NCBI GenBank assembly: GCA_013399895.1
Contig: VXBA01001185.1
Coordinates: forward strand, 1 to 64,000
Origin: Serilophus lunatus
Lineage: Eukaryota > Chordata > Aves > Passeriformes > Eurylaimidae
Direction: 5' to 3'
Length of the DNA: 64,000 nt
The position numbers and the translations under genes were made by a program. The stretch's first letter is position 1, and every line of letters starts with the position of its first letter. Under the pieces are notes generated by a model. The model ran no database searches. It was not told the DNA's origin and saw only the letters and a program-made list of their open reading frames with translations. Shown here piece by piece: positions 34,758 through 47,403 of the stretch.

Positions 34758-36015
34758 TCTCTTTGGTGTCACACTGCAAATCAAGTTGATTTGATCTGAA
34801 TTTTAAAGGAAAAAAGAAAAAAAGCACAATATTCTCTTAAGAGCTAAGCCTTTTATAGTTGGGTAGCAATGATTTTTCACTGAAGGAATCCTGGAAGCTA
34901 TGGCCTTAGGAATCCATGCTGCCTTTCAAATTAAGGATCGACAGTGAAGGAGGTTGAATGATTTTTTGGTTTTAATGTGCCACTCCTCTACAATCTGGGG
35001 ACTGCTTTGTAATTTAATCAACAAGAAGTTTGCATCTTTGTCTGGCTAATTTAATTTTCCAGAATGACCATTACAAGTTAAAGAGAGATGAAAGGAGTGA
35101 ACACACAGATGACTCCAGTGTACCTTCTTAGCCTTTTCTGGAGCCATACAGTTTGGATTGTGCAATATGCTGTTGTGCATCACTGACTTTCAAGCTACAG
35201 TAATGGGACACTGACTAGCCTTCAGGACACCCAAGACCCAGGGCCACAGTGGGATCTGAAGACCTTCTAGCCATACCCATTTGTAGAAAAGCAGAGGTTT
35301 TGATGTACAAAGGACACTGTGGACAAGCCTCTGTTAGCAAAAAGAAAACAAGTAACAATCTCTTTAAATGCCTTATTTTATTTGTACAGTCACAGGAGAT
35401 ATTTCCACCAAACATCAATGACTTTTCTCAGGAAAAAAAAAGGAACTGAAACTTGACACTTAGTCAAGATTAACTAATGGCTAGAAAAACTACAGTGAAT
35501 TATTGGGGTGTTCTGCTGGGCCATTCTCTTCAAAATTAGTGCTTTTCATTAGATGAGGAAAAAAAAGTGAATTCAATGACCTAATGAGCAACTTCATTTC
35601 TTATAACCCTTTAAAGACTGAATAGTGTGTGCTTCTCTCTGCTCATCATGACAGGCTTTTTCCCATTTCAATGATTTAAGGCAACTGTTGTTTTGCTGTT
35701 AGCTGATATTCTTCTTACAGTGTTTCAGGTATATGAAAATGTTTACATATTCCAAGTCACATTTTTACATCTGAGACGGGTTTTTTTTTTAAGTTCCCAA
35801 ATATAGACATATTATGAGCTTGGAAAATGGCCTTTTTCTTAAATTGCTATTATTAGTGGTACAAATGGCTCATTAGAGAACATTGTAGCATGAAAATTTA
35901 CAATTGCAATGTAGATTTTATTCCATGTTAAAAAAAATATTGAGAAAAAAATCATTGAGTGGGTAGGGTATGTTGAAAGGGTATACTGTGTAGTTTTGAT
36001 TCAGTAATGACTTAA

Positions 36016-36021
36016 AATAAA
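36016..36021 (+). terminator. candidate polyadenylation signal AATAAA
   Basis: This is the first canonical hexamer downstream of the PIEZO2 stop, about 1.26 kb after it, with a T-rich downstream element around 36050-36066. Confidence 0.5.
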
Positions 36022-36363
36022 GCACATGTTGCAAATTCATTTTAGAAGTATTTTTTCCTGTGCCTTTTTACATGAAATGGGAAGAGTTTGACATTCTTCT
36101 AACCCTGACAAATAAATCTCTTTCTTGTAGTTAGCTACTATTTATTATATGAATGATTAGTTAATCACCAGAAAGAAACTAACATAATTTGCTGGCACAT
36201 TTTACTTCAGAACTTCATAAAACAGCACAACTAAATGAAGTTGAAACATACTCTGCCGAGTGCTTCCATGACAAATGCCGTCACATCCATTCTATACTGT
36301 GAAAACTAACATTTTAAGCACCTTGGAGTGCACAAAATAAAAATTGCTTCATGATATTGTAAC

Positions 36364-36369
36364 AATAAA
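36364..36369 (+). terminator. candidate distal polyadenylation signal AATAAA
   Basis: This is the last of four clustered hexamers, in AACAATAAAATAATTTGG, with a TTTGGTGACTG stretch after it. It could end a longer 3' UTR form. Confidence 0.4.
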
Positions 36370-37004
36370 ATAATTTGGTGACTGATAGTGAAAGACAACC
36401 TGATTTACTCCAAAGTGCAATGGAAAGGTGGCTGTTCATACAGCCAGGCAGCTCTCCTCCCTGGAGAGTTTTACTCCATTTCTTCTATAGTTCCTGTGAA
36501 TGAAAATCAAAATATACGGGGCAGCCCTGATATGGCAGCCCTGACATGGCATCCAGTGATGTTAAAATGTTCTTCACGGTTAGAGGAATCTTCACCTGAG
36601 TGTTCAGTAATTTTAAGGAAAGCAACACTGGAAGGAGAAGTGTGAAGGGTGTAATGTGTTCCTAAAGGTACCAGCCAGCAGAACCACACAGTTGGTCCTG
36701 GCTCCCTTCCTGGTTTTCTCCTCTTTAACAGGCACTTCCTTTCTGGTGAGAAATAAACCTGGTTTTGGAATGAGCTGTAGTTATTTCGGCTTTGCAGAAA
36801 TGTGCTGCTCTTTCTTACATGGATTGATCAAACTTTGAAAATAAAAGGATTCTTCTGTTGGTTTTATTATTTTTTTAAACAACCTATAGACAAATTGCTG
36901 ACATGGACTGGGTAGCTACCTACAACAGGTGAGAAGTGTACTGCTGATGACCATCATTTGAGCTCAGCGGTCCAGGTAAAGTTGAACTGGCAGCCCACAT
37001 TCTA

Positions 37005-37905
37005 GGTGGTCAATATTTGGGCCAGTTCTATCTAGCATCTTTATTAGCAACCTGGAGGACACAACAGTGCACTTTCAGCAAGTTTGTTTCGCCAAGCCTG
37101 GCTCTGGGGAGGTTTGTGATAATGTATGTCAGCTGCCCTCTTGGGACATGGAGTGGGCACTTGCTGCTGGAAGGGCAGGACTTCCTTGAAAGGCAGATCT
37201 CGGAATGCTTCAAGAATTATCCGCCAGACACTTCATCAACTATGACAAATGCAGCAAAGTCCTGCCTCTGAGGCAATTCAGACAATAAAAAGAGCCGAGA
37301 TCAGGGGTAGGCGCTGTATGTGTACGTGCAGTGTAACCTTGAGGCAAAGAAAACCAGCAGCATAGAGGGCTGTATTTACAAAGGCACAGCTGAAAGTCAA
37401 GAGAATTTATTAGTCCCCTCCATTCAGCACTTGCGAGACCCTACCTAGAGATCTGCCTGCAGGTTTGGGGTCTCCAGTGCAAGAAAGGTACTGACATACT
37501 GGACTGAGCCTGGTGGGCTGCTGGAGGACATCACACGCGAGGAGGGGTTGCCGGAGCTGGGCTTGTTCAGCCTTAAAAAGGAGAAGTCCACAGGGAGAGC
37601 TTATTGGTGTCTGCAGCTACCTCATGATGGGGTATATAAAAGGCGGAGCCAGGCTCTGCAGAGCTGCATGATAGATTAAGAGGCAAGAGACACAAACTGC
37701 AACAAAGGAGAAGGAAAATTATTTTTACCATGAGAGCAGTCAAACACTGGAGCAAGTTCCCAGAGAAGTTGTGGTATCTTCAGCCTTGGAGGCTATCAAA
37801 ACTTGTCTCAGCAACCTGGTGTAAGTGCCTATGCTTTGCATGCAGGGTCTAACCTGAAGCCTCCTGAGGTCTCTTACAACCTGAATTAAGTCACGATTTT
37901 AAGAC
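37005..37905 (+). mobile_element. CR1 LINE, about 0.9 kb 3' portion
   Basis: This is the longest CR1 copy in the window. It starts in the reverse-transcriptase region (GGCCAGTTCTATCTAGCATC, then AGCAACCTGGAGGACACA, GTGCACTTTCAGCAAGTTTG). It continues through GCAAAGTCCTGCCTCTG, GGCTTGTTCAGCCTTAAAAA, GGCGGAGCCAGGCTCTGCAG and CAAACACTGGAGCAAGTTCC to CTCAGCAACCTGGTGTAAGT. Stops and small deletions break the reading frame. It is dead and 5'-truncated. Confidence 0.88.
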
Positions 37906-38405
37906 TCTGGCAGAGACACTGTAGCTTAGCAAAGACTATAATGGCTGCTCTGACAACAACCTCCGAAGCGTCAGAATAAAATCATTGGCTCCAAAGTAAC
38001 AGTATATTTATACACAAAAAAATTTACTTGCAGACCTACTTTAGTAAGCTCCTGTGTCCATTTTTTCAGAGCTGAGCACTGCCAGGGAAAGATTCTGTTT
38101 TCTCTTCCACCTTTATAATCAAGAAATTATGGCTCACAAAATTATAACATAAGCCCTTACCAATACAAATGAACTGAATTGGATAGATGGGATTAAATGG
38201 CCATTTAGAAAGTTACCTGGTCAGACTTGAATGAAACAGATCTTCGTGGTTATTTTCCTGAATTTTAGGATTTCTTCCTGTTTTGTTTAATAGAGGAGCA
38301 GCTTTTCAAATGAATAAGCCTACATATGAAATGAAGAAACATACTTAAAATAAAATCAGTTTTGTTATGTAAGCATCAGTGTTTTTACTTACCTGGATCT
38401 GAGAT

Positions 38406-38488
<83 letters not shown>
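38406..38488. repeat. (GATA)n microsatellite, about 21 copies
   Basis: An 83-bp perfect run of GATA is directly followed by a T-rich tract. It is long enough to be length-polymorphic. Its translation gives an artefactual IYLS repeat on the minus strand. Confidence 0.98.
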
Positions 38489-38564
38489 TTTTTTCTTTTT
38501 TTTTAACTGGATCTGATATTTTTGTGTTTCCAGAAAAGTTGCCATCTAAAAACTGCATCTATAA

Positions 38565-38765
38565 AGGCAGGTTCAGACTGGATGCTAAGAAGCACTTCTT
38601 TACTGAGAGGATGGTCAAACACTGGAACAGACTTCCTAGGGATATTCCAAGCCTGTCAGTGTTTAAGAGGCGTTTGAACAGTCCCCTTAAAAATGTGCTT
38701 TAAGTTTGCATCAGCCCTGAGGTGGTCAGGCAGTTGGACTAGGTGATTCCTGAAGTTATTGCCTA
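38565..38765 (+). mobile_element. CR1 LINE 3' fragment
   Basis: The blocks read AAGGCAGGTTCAGACTGGAT, GCTAAGAAGCACTTCTTTAC, AAACACTGGAACAGACTTCC, AGTGTTTAAGAGGCGTTTG and CAGTTGGACTAGGTGATTCC. It starts about 75 bp after the GATA array. Confidence 0.9.
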
Positions 38766-41700
38766 TTAGTAGGACTGTCATTAATATGGCACACATTTGT
38801 CAGCGAGTACGGTTCCTCTGTTTAGCTGGCAGGAAAGTTGCTTCCTAGGTGCTGGAAAAGGACATGCTAATTCTACTGTGCTTCTTCACGAAACAGGGGC
38901 ATGACCTGTTTCAAGGTCCAAGACAGAGAACCAGGATTGGAAAAAGAAGGCCAAGTCTGATGACATCTATTGCTGGCACCCTTAGGTTGATTCCTTCTCA
39001 AATTTGGTGAATATTCAGTCCAGTAGATGTTGGAAGCATTTCCTGAACATTTGAGCACCAGCCTTTATGCAAAAGATTCACTTTCCATGAGAGCCAGGAA
39101 AAGCCTGTGAAGAGATTTTATGTAATTCCTTCGTGCTCTCTCCAAAATGTTTGAGCTCCCAAGGGACCTGCTGCCCGGAAAGCACACAGAGTCTCATTTC
39201 AGTAAATGTCACTGAGGTCCTGCATCAGAACAAGAGCAACCACCCCACCTCACTGCCTCTACACAGCATAGCCTGCTGTCTTACATGAAATAAGGTGTCA
39301 GAGGTGGGGTTGTCTCTGGGGTCTGCTCCTGGTGAGTGCTTGCAGCTTATAGGCACTTTTGCCATGCACAAGACATAATTCTTTGTGAACTGTTACCACA
39401 TCAAGGTGTTCCCAATTACTGTTCTCTCCTGCAACTACATATATAAATGCTAATTATGCTACATGAGGATGGAGCCCTCAGCATTATCGCCTTAGCTTCT
39501 GTCCTGCATTGGAAAAGCAGCCATGTGGCCAGGGAAGAAGCCTGAGACCCAGAGCTGAATGTTCATTTCTGTTTCCTCACACTCCCACAAACTCACCTTT
39601 TAAACCAAAGCAGCTGCTGAGTTTTTTACTCATTTTTCTGGTGCAGTAAACGGTTAGGTGATAATTTTTGTCCGTGAGAGGCTGCACTCATTAGAGGGGT
39701 AAAAAGCTAAGAACTTTACCAAAAAAGATGGACCAAGGGAGTAAGCCCTGGTAAAAAAACCATTTCTCACTTGGGACTGACAGCTTGACTCTGCCCTGGT
39801 GCCAGGGTATGAGCAGAGACCAGGCTGGGGCAGGAGCAGCTCCCAGCCATAGTATTGTCCGTGTTCACATGCCTTTGTGCAGTAACATGTCAGCATGACA
39901 GTTGCGTGATCAGTGCCTTCAAAGAGAAACAGGAGTTTCAGTGAATTCTCTTACTTTTCTCTGGTTTGCACTGAAAAATCTCCCTTCATTTATTAAAGGG
40001 TTTTTCTTAAGAAACTTCAGATTGAATATCATGGTAGGAGCAAAGGCTAGGCAGGATTCTCCAAGCAAAAGCTACGACTGTGCTCCCAAGACATGGTTTA
40101 AATTAACATGTACCTAAAATGTAGCATTTATTTTGGCCACTTCTGTAGTATTCTTAAGGGACAAAACAAAACCTTTCACCTCTTTACTTTTTTTTCCTTC
40201 ACTAAAGATAGCAGAATCACCTCCAGACCATAGAGACAAAGTAATCTGCTAGTTTTCTTCCCCAGCCTATGAATGCATTAATTCTCCTGTTCTTCAATAG
40301 TCCAGACAGAACTCCATAAAGCAGGAGGAGAATCAGATTTTGGCTGCAGTGTGTTTTTCTTAGCTCTGTTTAGAAAACTGTGTGTGCTTATGCACTCAGT
40401 AGTGTGAGTTTGTAAGTCAGCGCAAGGATGGCTGCTCTGACAACACACCTAACACTGTAGCACCAGGCATCCCAGAAATCCCACTTGCATGTGTGACAGG
40501 CAAATGGTTCAGCTCCCACTGTTTGTGTAATTGAAGCTTTCACAGTTTTCCCTGATTCGCTAAACTGGCTAACCCCTTGGCAATTAATATGAAAATACAT
40601 ATAAATAGATGATGCTCTGAGTGGCATCATGTGATATTTAAAAAGCATTTCTACTCTGAATGCATTTGGGCTATTTTAGATCAGGATGTGTTGCTTTTTT
40701 CTTGAGAGGAAGGAAACGAGAGGAAATCTAATGCTTTACTAAAAGCTTGGGAAAGAAAAGAAAAGCAACCTGTGAGCATTCAGTGGGAAAGGCAGATTCC
40801 CTTTTAGTAGCCAAGGGAGCAAGGGTTAAAAGTGCAACCCTGTCCCACTGTGCTGAAGGGCTACAGGGTTTTTTAGGGCATATTAAGTGTTAAGGTGGAC
40901 ATCTAGGACAGCAAAAAAAGAGATGGAGGAGAAGTAAAAGTAAGTATTCAGTATGCACAAGTAGCAAACCATGCAAGTGGCCACCAAACACTTCTTGCCT
41001 CTCCTGGCCTGACAAGCACCTCCCAATGCCAGTTCCACTGACTGCTATTTAGAACTGTTATTAAAGCAGAAATCTAGTGAAAATAGTCTTTTGCTATGCA
41101 GAAGATGAGTTGGAGAGTGACAGGTGACCAGGGGACCTGCAGACTTACTTCTCTGAAGAATAACAGGGATTATTCATGTATGAAGGAAAACTTCTTTCTC
41201 CTTCCTCAATATGCAGAAATTACTTTTCTGTTTGTGATCAACAAAATGAATGGAATCAAAATCCTAACCCTGTCTCAGTCCAGGCTCTGGACCCATCAGA
41301 TCATGAGCCCAAGCCAGGATTGGTTATCTAAAAGGACAGAAATCACACACAGCACTCAGATGTATTGTGATCATCTCTCCCTGCCTCTCCTCACTAGTAA
41401 GATCACACAAAATCCTGTACTCTCCTTGGCATTGCTAGGTGGGGGATGCCACAACTGAACACATGAGGTTCTTCTCTCAGCAAAAAGATCTTGGTGCTAT
41501 GGTTCCAACTCAAGCCTCCTTCAAAGGTTTTGATGAGATGGTATCATTTGTCAAGGGGGGATGTGCTCTTACTGTGAGGAGTCTGACACCTTCACAGGAC
41601 CTGAGGCAGCCCAGCTGTGCTGCATCGATGGATACCAGCTCATACCTGCTACACAACTTTAGCACCTGGTCTTGTATATTCAAACATCAGCAGTGTGTAC

Positions 41701-44700
41701 ATCAAGCACACACTTACACGGACATTGTGAATCTGTGCATGTGTGTTTGTGTCTTTTTTAGTCACTTAGTTCTGCTGCATTAGTCCTCATTAATATTTCA
41801 AGGCGCTGCCTCCTTGGCGCATGCTGGGGCGGAAGAGGGAGATGCCAGCAGACACAGACAACTCATGGTAACGTGACTATCAGACTCCTGTAACAAACAG
41901 AGAAAGCACATTTTTAATGTTGTGGCAGCAAGAATGAGGTAATGCAGTAAAATATTTATGAACTCTCTCAGTTGACATCTCTAAATACGTTGTAGAGTCT
42001 ACACTTTGGAGGTCAAGATAGTGTATTAACTAGATACTCATCCAGCTATAAAATTCACCCTGTTTTAACCAATGCTGGGGATAAGTGGGAGGAAGGGAGG
42101 GAGGAATGGATAGATCAGAGAGAGAAAAGAGGAGGCCAGTTATAAGTTCATTGCATATCAAAAGGAAGCACATGGAAGGTTTGGATAGAAATTGGACTGT
42201 ACCTTTCTCCTTTTCAGAGGTGAAGGATTCTGCCCTTACAAAGGTACCTTTTAAAGTTTCAAAATACTCTCACTGAAAGTGTCAGAAAATAACAATGAGA
42301 TCCAGATACTCCAAGCTTGGTACAATAACATGTTACCTGGTTCGCAAAAACACGTGGGTTATGCAAAAGTGCTTCCATTTGTTTTTATTCTTACTCCATA
42401 GTTCACCTACCGCTCAGCAAAAATATGGTGCTCACTGCTGATGGCTTTAGAGATGAGCAGAAATATAGATGAAACTGACTGTTGCTTTATTATTGAAATA
42501 AGAAGGAGGAAAAAAAAGAAAACAGATTAAGGAACAAACAGTTAGATGAGGAAAAAACCCTCATGGAATGCTTCTAGCTAGCGATTGTTTTGCTGGACAA
42601 ATAAACAAAGTTTATTAATTAAGACTGCTTCAAAGGGGCCCCTAGAGGCCAAAAATTGTCATTTTTGCATGGCTTGACTCTATTTGCTCTCTTCCTCATA
42701 ACTAATGAGAACAATGTGGCTTTTACTGCTGGGCTCCATCCCTTTTCATCAAGTTTCATGTATGTCACATCTCAGATCCCCTTCACTGCCCCCTAAAAAT
42801 CTGCATGATTTGGCAGCTGCCAGGGCCCTGATGCCAACCTCTGAACACAAGTGAGCCCAGCCTCCTCTCCAGTGGTCCCAGCCTATCTCCAGCCTCAAGT
42901 CCTCCCTTACACAGGCAGACTCCCTCTCCTGCACTAACACAAGGCATGGTTCACCTTTGAAACGGCGCAGTTGTATTCCCACCCTAGTAAAAGACACAAA
43001 AATTAGCACAAAATTAGCACAATAAAAAAACAAAATGACTGAAGGGTTTTTTCTGTGAGCAAGGAGACAAAATGCATTTCAGATGGCTTTTTGAAACATC
43101 CTTTTTGATGTTTATCTATCTGAGCTCTTTCTTTTACATTACTCAGCCCGTCTGGTAATTAGCTCATGGTGTGTGGATTCAAAACATATCCTTAGTACTT
43201 TGTTGATGAAGTAATATTTCTCCTGCTTGTTTTGCCTAGCCAGACTCCACAGCCATTCCTCCAGGGCCGTGGGATTTATGTAGCTACTTTCAGTGCTTTT
43301 TTCCTGTGGCCAGGCTTGTTGATGTCCCTGCACTGAGCTCAAGCTCCTTGACCTGAAATGAAGAGCAAGGCATGCAGAGCAGTGAAGAGGGCACCTTCCC
43401 AGATAGCTGCTTCTGAACAGTACACTGGAGTATTTCCTTGCAGTTCAGCACAGCTTACTGAGGCTTCTGTTATTCCCATCTATGAGACTGTGAGATACAG
43501 GAATAAAGATGTAGGGATTTGAGGAAACGGGCTGTCTACACAACCAACCTGAAAGGAGACAAACCTATCCTAGAGCTCAGTGACTCAGAAAAGAGCTTTT
43601 CTGTCTTGCAGAGCAGGAGCTTAATAAATGCAATGAAACAAGCAGAGGAATTAACTTCTCTAAACAGGCTCTGTAGAGGATGTACCAATTTTGATTTTTT
43701 TTCCTTTCTAGTCATGAACTGGCTCCCATCAGAACTACTCAATATTTAAACAGACTTCATTTACATTACACTTCATCTTCTAATATTAGTATAAGTCACA
43801 TGGGCAAGAAAACACAATCATTTCTTTTTTGCATTTGGGGCTACAGTTCAACATCCTTATCTGAAAGATAAAAGAAAAACACACACATACATATATTCCA
43901 CTGCTCACTTTTTGAAGAGAAGCTTTAATCATTTGACAGCAGCACAGATGATAACTACATGTAGCAGCAAGTGTGGAAGTTCATCACTGAGAATCTGTGT
44001 CTCTGGTACAAGGGTGCAAACTGCCCTGAGAACAACATGGAAAGGGGCTTTTTGTCCTCTTCGCATGCCCCTAGAGGCCACAAAGATAATCCTTCCTCCC
44101 TTTCTCTACATGCAGGCTATGTGATATTCTCAGGGAAAACATAAGGAATATGGATCATCTCCAAGGCAGAATATGCACAAGAACAACAGTAAGAGAAAGC
44201 ATTCAGAAAATAAAATGAAGTTATTAAAGAATTTTTGTAAGATCACAGGTTTTTTCCTTTCCCTTAGCACAAAAATTTATAGTAAGGGTATGAAAAGAAA
44301 AAAAACAAACCAATTCTCGAGCAGATAAATACTCAAAAACCAAAAGAAACCCCACTCAAACATATGCTGAGGAAATAAGAAAAACAATTTTATACTTATG
44401 GTCATGCTCCCTATATGGTTGAGGGCAAAGATTATCACGCGTGCCCTGAACTGGGGCATCTTTCTCCACTGACCATACAAGGGGCCCAAGTGCTAAACAT
44501 GAGAGCTAAAGGATGGACTTAAATTTAAATATGTGAATATCCTCACTCAAATGCAGTCCTCAGCCCTGCTAGTTTTAGACATCTGGTGCAGCTTTACATT
44601 TTATTCTCATTGTCTGACTTAAAGGTAAACATACAGCAACATGCAATTTCACTCATCTCAAGTCAGATTGGCATAATTTCTTGAATACCATGGCAACAGG

Positions 44701-46599
44701 TAATATGGAAAAATGATGCAAGAGTGACAAGTCTGGTGTTTACAGAAATATGTTTTCTGTTTTAGCTGGCAACACCTATTTCCAAAAAGAAATTCCTCCT
44801 TCATTATTCCAAATTCATCTGGAAGGTCCACAAAGCAGAGAGGTTAGCCAGCTCTCAGTGCACTGCATCATGTTGCTGACTATGAACTGAAGCTTTTTTT
44901 TTCCTCTTCAGTTTTCCCAACCTGTACTTATGAGACCTATCAGGATGGATCAAAATAGATCAAGAACTGTTGTTCTTAATCAACAGCATGATCTGGCTCC
45001 ACTTCACCAAGATTCAGACACTGTGACTCAGCCAGAGTCAACACTCTAGTTTATGACTTTTAAAAACCTGCTTCCCATGGACCACAGTTGAATTCAATCC
45101 ACAGATGAAAATCATCAGTTTTTACATGTATAATCTCCAACTCATACAAGCTCCACAAAAAAGAGGCAGCAGTAAAGAGGAAATTGGAGGGGAGAGAGTT
45201 TTAAAGAGGGTGAGGTGGGGATGACTCTTAGAGGTAACAAATGCAACTGCACACACATGTAGCTGACACTGTACTGCATCTGTACGTCCTTAACCCTGCA
45301 GACACTGTGGAGGAAAGCATGGTGAACAGCTTTGCTGTGCCAGCCAGCGTCACCACCACAAAGGCACCAACATTGATGGAAGGCAGACCTCTGTCCAGGT
45401 GCACTTGACTTTCAAACAGGCAGCCACCACAACACACAGGCTGCAGAATAGGGCTCAGGTTCGCTTTCTCCCTGTCAGTATAGTTTAATGAAGGAAAATA
45501 AATCTTGGCAATTTGCTTTTCTTTTTTTTTTTTTTTTCCTGAGTAAAAATAAGTGTCCTATATTTAAGCAAGACTTGGAAAGAAGTTTTTATTTGTACAG
45601 TTTGATTCCAAGCCATTTGGTGGAAGATTCAGTCCTTTATGCTGTTTAAAAAGCAAGCCTTACATGTTTATGTTGTTGATATAGCAATTAAAACATTTAC
45701 TTGCAGGTGGTTTTAGCCTCATTCCATTTATATGTATAATGAAATAGCCAGATTGAGAAATTAGACTCACAGAAGTCAAAAAAGTCTCAAGTATAGATTC
45801 CCAAAGCATCTGTAACTTATAACCCACTTTCACATAAAACCAGAAGAGAAGATCTTCAAATGTCAATTCAAGTTTTCATCTTCTGTTTTTGGGGGTTTTT
45901 TTTAAGTAGACTCATTCAGCAAGTAGAAGGGAACTGAAGTCTAAACCATGGTTCAGGAATCTGATTAATTTTGTTTCTCTAAAGTATCCTTTTATCTTCA
46001 CTCTCTCTCACTAACAGTTACCAACCAGCAAACAAGAGGAGTGAAATTCCCAGTAGCTGCTGTACAAGCTGCAGAGAAACAGTTAAAAAAAGGATCAAAA
46101 GCCACTGAGCTATTGTAGTCAGTGATTAAGACATTTCCACTGGTACACTGTTATACACCTGGCCCTCCATCATGCACATTTCCTGAAAAACATCTGCACC
46201 AGAAGAAAAACCTCTCCTTTACAGAAAGGATGGTTATGAGACATGACTCTACTGTGTTTATTAAGAACATTTTATATAGCATAAAGTCTGACTCATTCCA
46301 TCAATGATCACTAACACGAGTTTCCAGATATTTGCTATCAAGATTCAATTCCAGGACACAGGAAATGTTTATGCTGATCAATCCACAGATCTAAAACAGG
46401 AGTCTCCACACTCTACCCAGGACACCCTTCCTCCCACATGCTCTCCTTCGGCTTCTCACATTCTCCAGGCTGCTCACTGGGATCCAGCTTGTGGGACAAA
46501 TCTACAATAAATGCTGTTTCCTGACCCCAGATCTTATCTCTGGAAGCAATAAAAATCATTAAAATGTGTTAGAAAACATGAAAAAATAGGAAGTGAGAG

Positions 46600-46900
46600 C
46601 TGGGGTGGTTAAAGGGAGAGCTAGTTGCCATCTTTAAGTGGGTTTAGAGAGGATGGAGCCAGGCTTTTCTTCAAGGTGCACTGTGATGGAACGAGAGGCA
46701 GCAGATACCACAAGTCTCAACACAGAAGATTCCCAGTAGATATGAGAAATATTTTTTCTTATCTACAAGATGGAAGAGACTTGGGGGATCTCTGTCCTTA
46801 GAGACATTCAAGGCTCAGCCAGACATCTTCAAGCTGTCTTGAGGACTGCTAGGAGAGGGGCTGCCCCTGAGATCACAGGAGGACCTTCCCAAACCAAACT
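46600..46900 (+). mobile_element. CR1 LINE fragment (degraded)
   Basis: The blocks read GGATGGAGCCAGGCTTTTCT, GTGCACTGTGATGGAACGAG, AGGCAGCAGATACCACAAG, CTGTCCTTAGAGACATTCAA and GGACCTTCCCAAACCAAAC. This is CR1 block order in the sense direction with many substitutions. Confidence 0.75.
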
Positions 46901-47368
46901 GGTCCTGTGGTCCTTGTTTCTGGGTTCTGCTTTGTGCTCTGAGGGTTATCAGAGTCCAGCAAATCACTGCAAAACTATTCTACTTAATTTCTCTCTCCCT
47001 GACCACAGCAGACATCTGTTTTTAAAGATGTCTGCAACACACTATCGCCATCTCCTGGGAAAGTGTTATTTCTTCAAACTTTATTTCTGCAGAGAGTGCT
47101 GGTTGCATTTAGGACGTAGCTATCACTTTTTCAATCTGTCCATGTGCTGATTACAGCTGATAAAATGAGAGCAGTTTTCAATGGAAGTTACAGTTCTGTC
47201 AACAACAGTTGAGCGAAGCTTTTTTGCTGATGGAATGAACTTAACCAGATGCTGCAGCACACACCCCAAAAGTTTTGGAGCCCCTGCTCTTTCTGACAGT
47301 CTTCTCATGCCTCTCCCTTCCTTTCCTCGCCCTTTGTGAATGTCGTCTTGGAAGGTAAGAGGTAAGAA

Positions 47369-47403
47369 GGGAGTTGGGGGGAGGGGGGTTTGGGGGGAGG
47401 GCA
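47369..47403 (+). repeat. G-run tract bordering the assembly gap
   Basis: GGGAG is followed by three runs of six or more G separated by A or T3, then GGG, up to the first N. Four or more G-runs with short loops fit the G-quadruplex consensus. It likely helped stop the assembly here. Confidence 0.8.

Larger units (their letters stand above)
890..36369 (+). other. PIEZO2: PIEZO2 gene, 3' portion (20 coding exons plus 3' UTR)
   Basis: This is the 3' part of the gene for PIEZO2, a very large trimeric plasma-membrane cation channel opened by membrane tension. It underlies touch and proprioception in Merkel cells and sensory neurons. Twenty exons join in a single frame through GT/AG introns and give about 1188 residues ending in TREKTN and TGA at 34755-34757. 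The full protein in mammals is about 2750-2820 residues, so more than half of it lies upstream of the window. The PIEZO2 assignment over PIEZO1 comes from the C-terminal end, the linker exons and the cap sequence, compared with the mammalian proteins from memory. No frameshift or internal stop interrupts the chain, so the gene looks intact. The left end is cut by the window border. Confidence 0.97.
34758..36369 (+). other. PIEZO2: PIEZO2 3' UTR (approximate extent)
   Basis: Non-coding AT-rich sequence follows the stop codon. AATAAA occurs at 36016-36021, 36111-36116, 36336-36341 and 36364-36369. T/GT-rich sequence follows the first site (TATTTTTTCCTGTGCC). The most likely end is about 15-30 bases after one or more of these. 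The exact site cannot be set without transcripts. No CR1 or other repeat lies in it. Confidence 0.65.
36370..47403. other. intergenic flank, first part
   Basis: This is 11 kb downstream of PIEZO2. It holds three CR1 fragments (about 37005-37905, 38565-38765 and 46600-46900), a GATA tetranucleotide array and otherwise AT-rich unique sequence. Many small open frames exist on both strands, but none has recognisable domains, splice context or start context that would support a gene. Confidence 0.7.

Noticed and set aside
38406..38488. Regular repeats that might suggest a CRISPR array
   Set aside because: They are 4-bp units with no spacers, in an animal genome.
38345..38545. Minus-strand open frame with repeated IYLS
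   Set aside because: It is a translation artefact of the GATA microsatellite.
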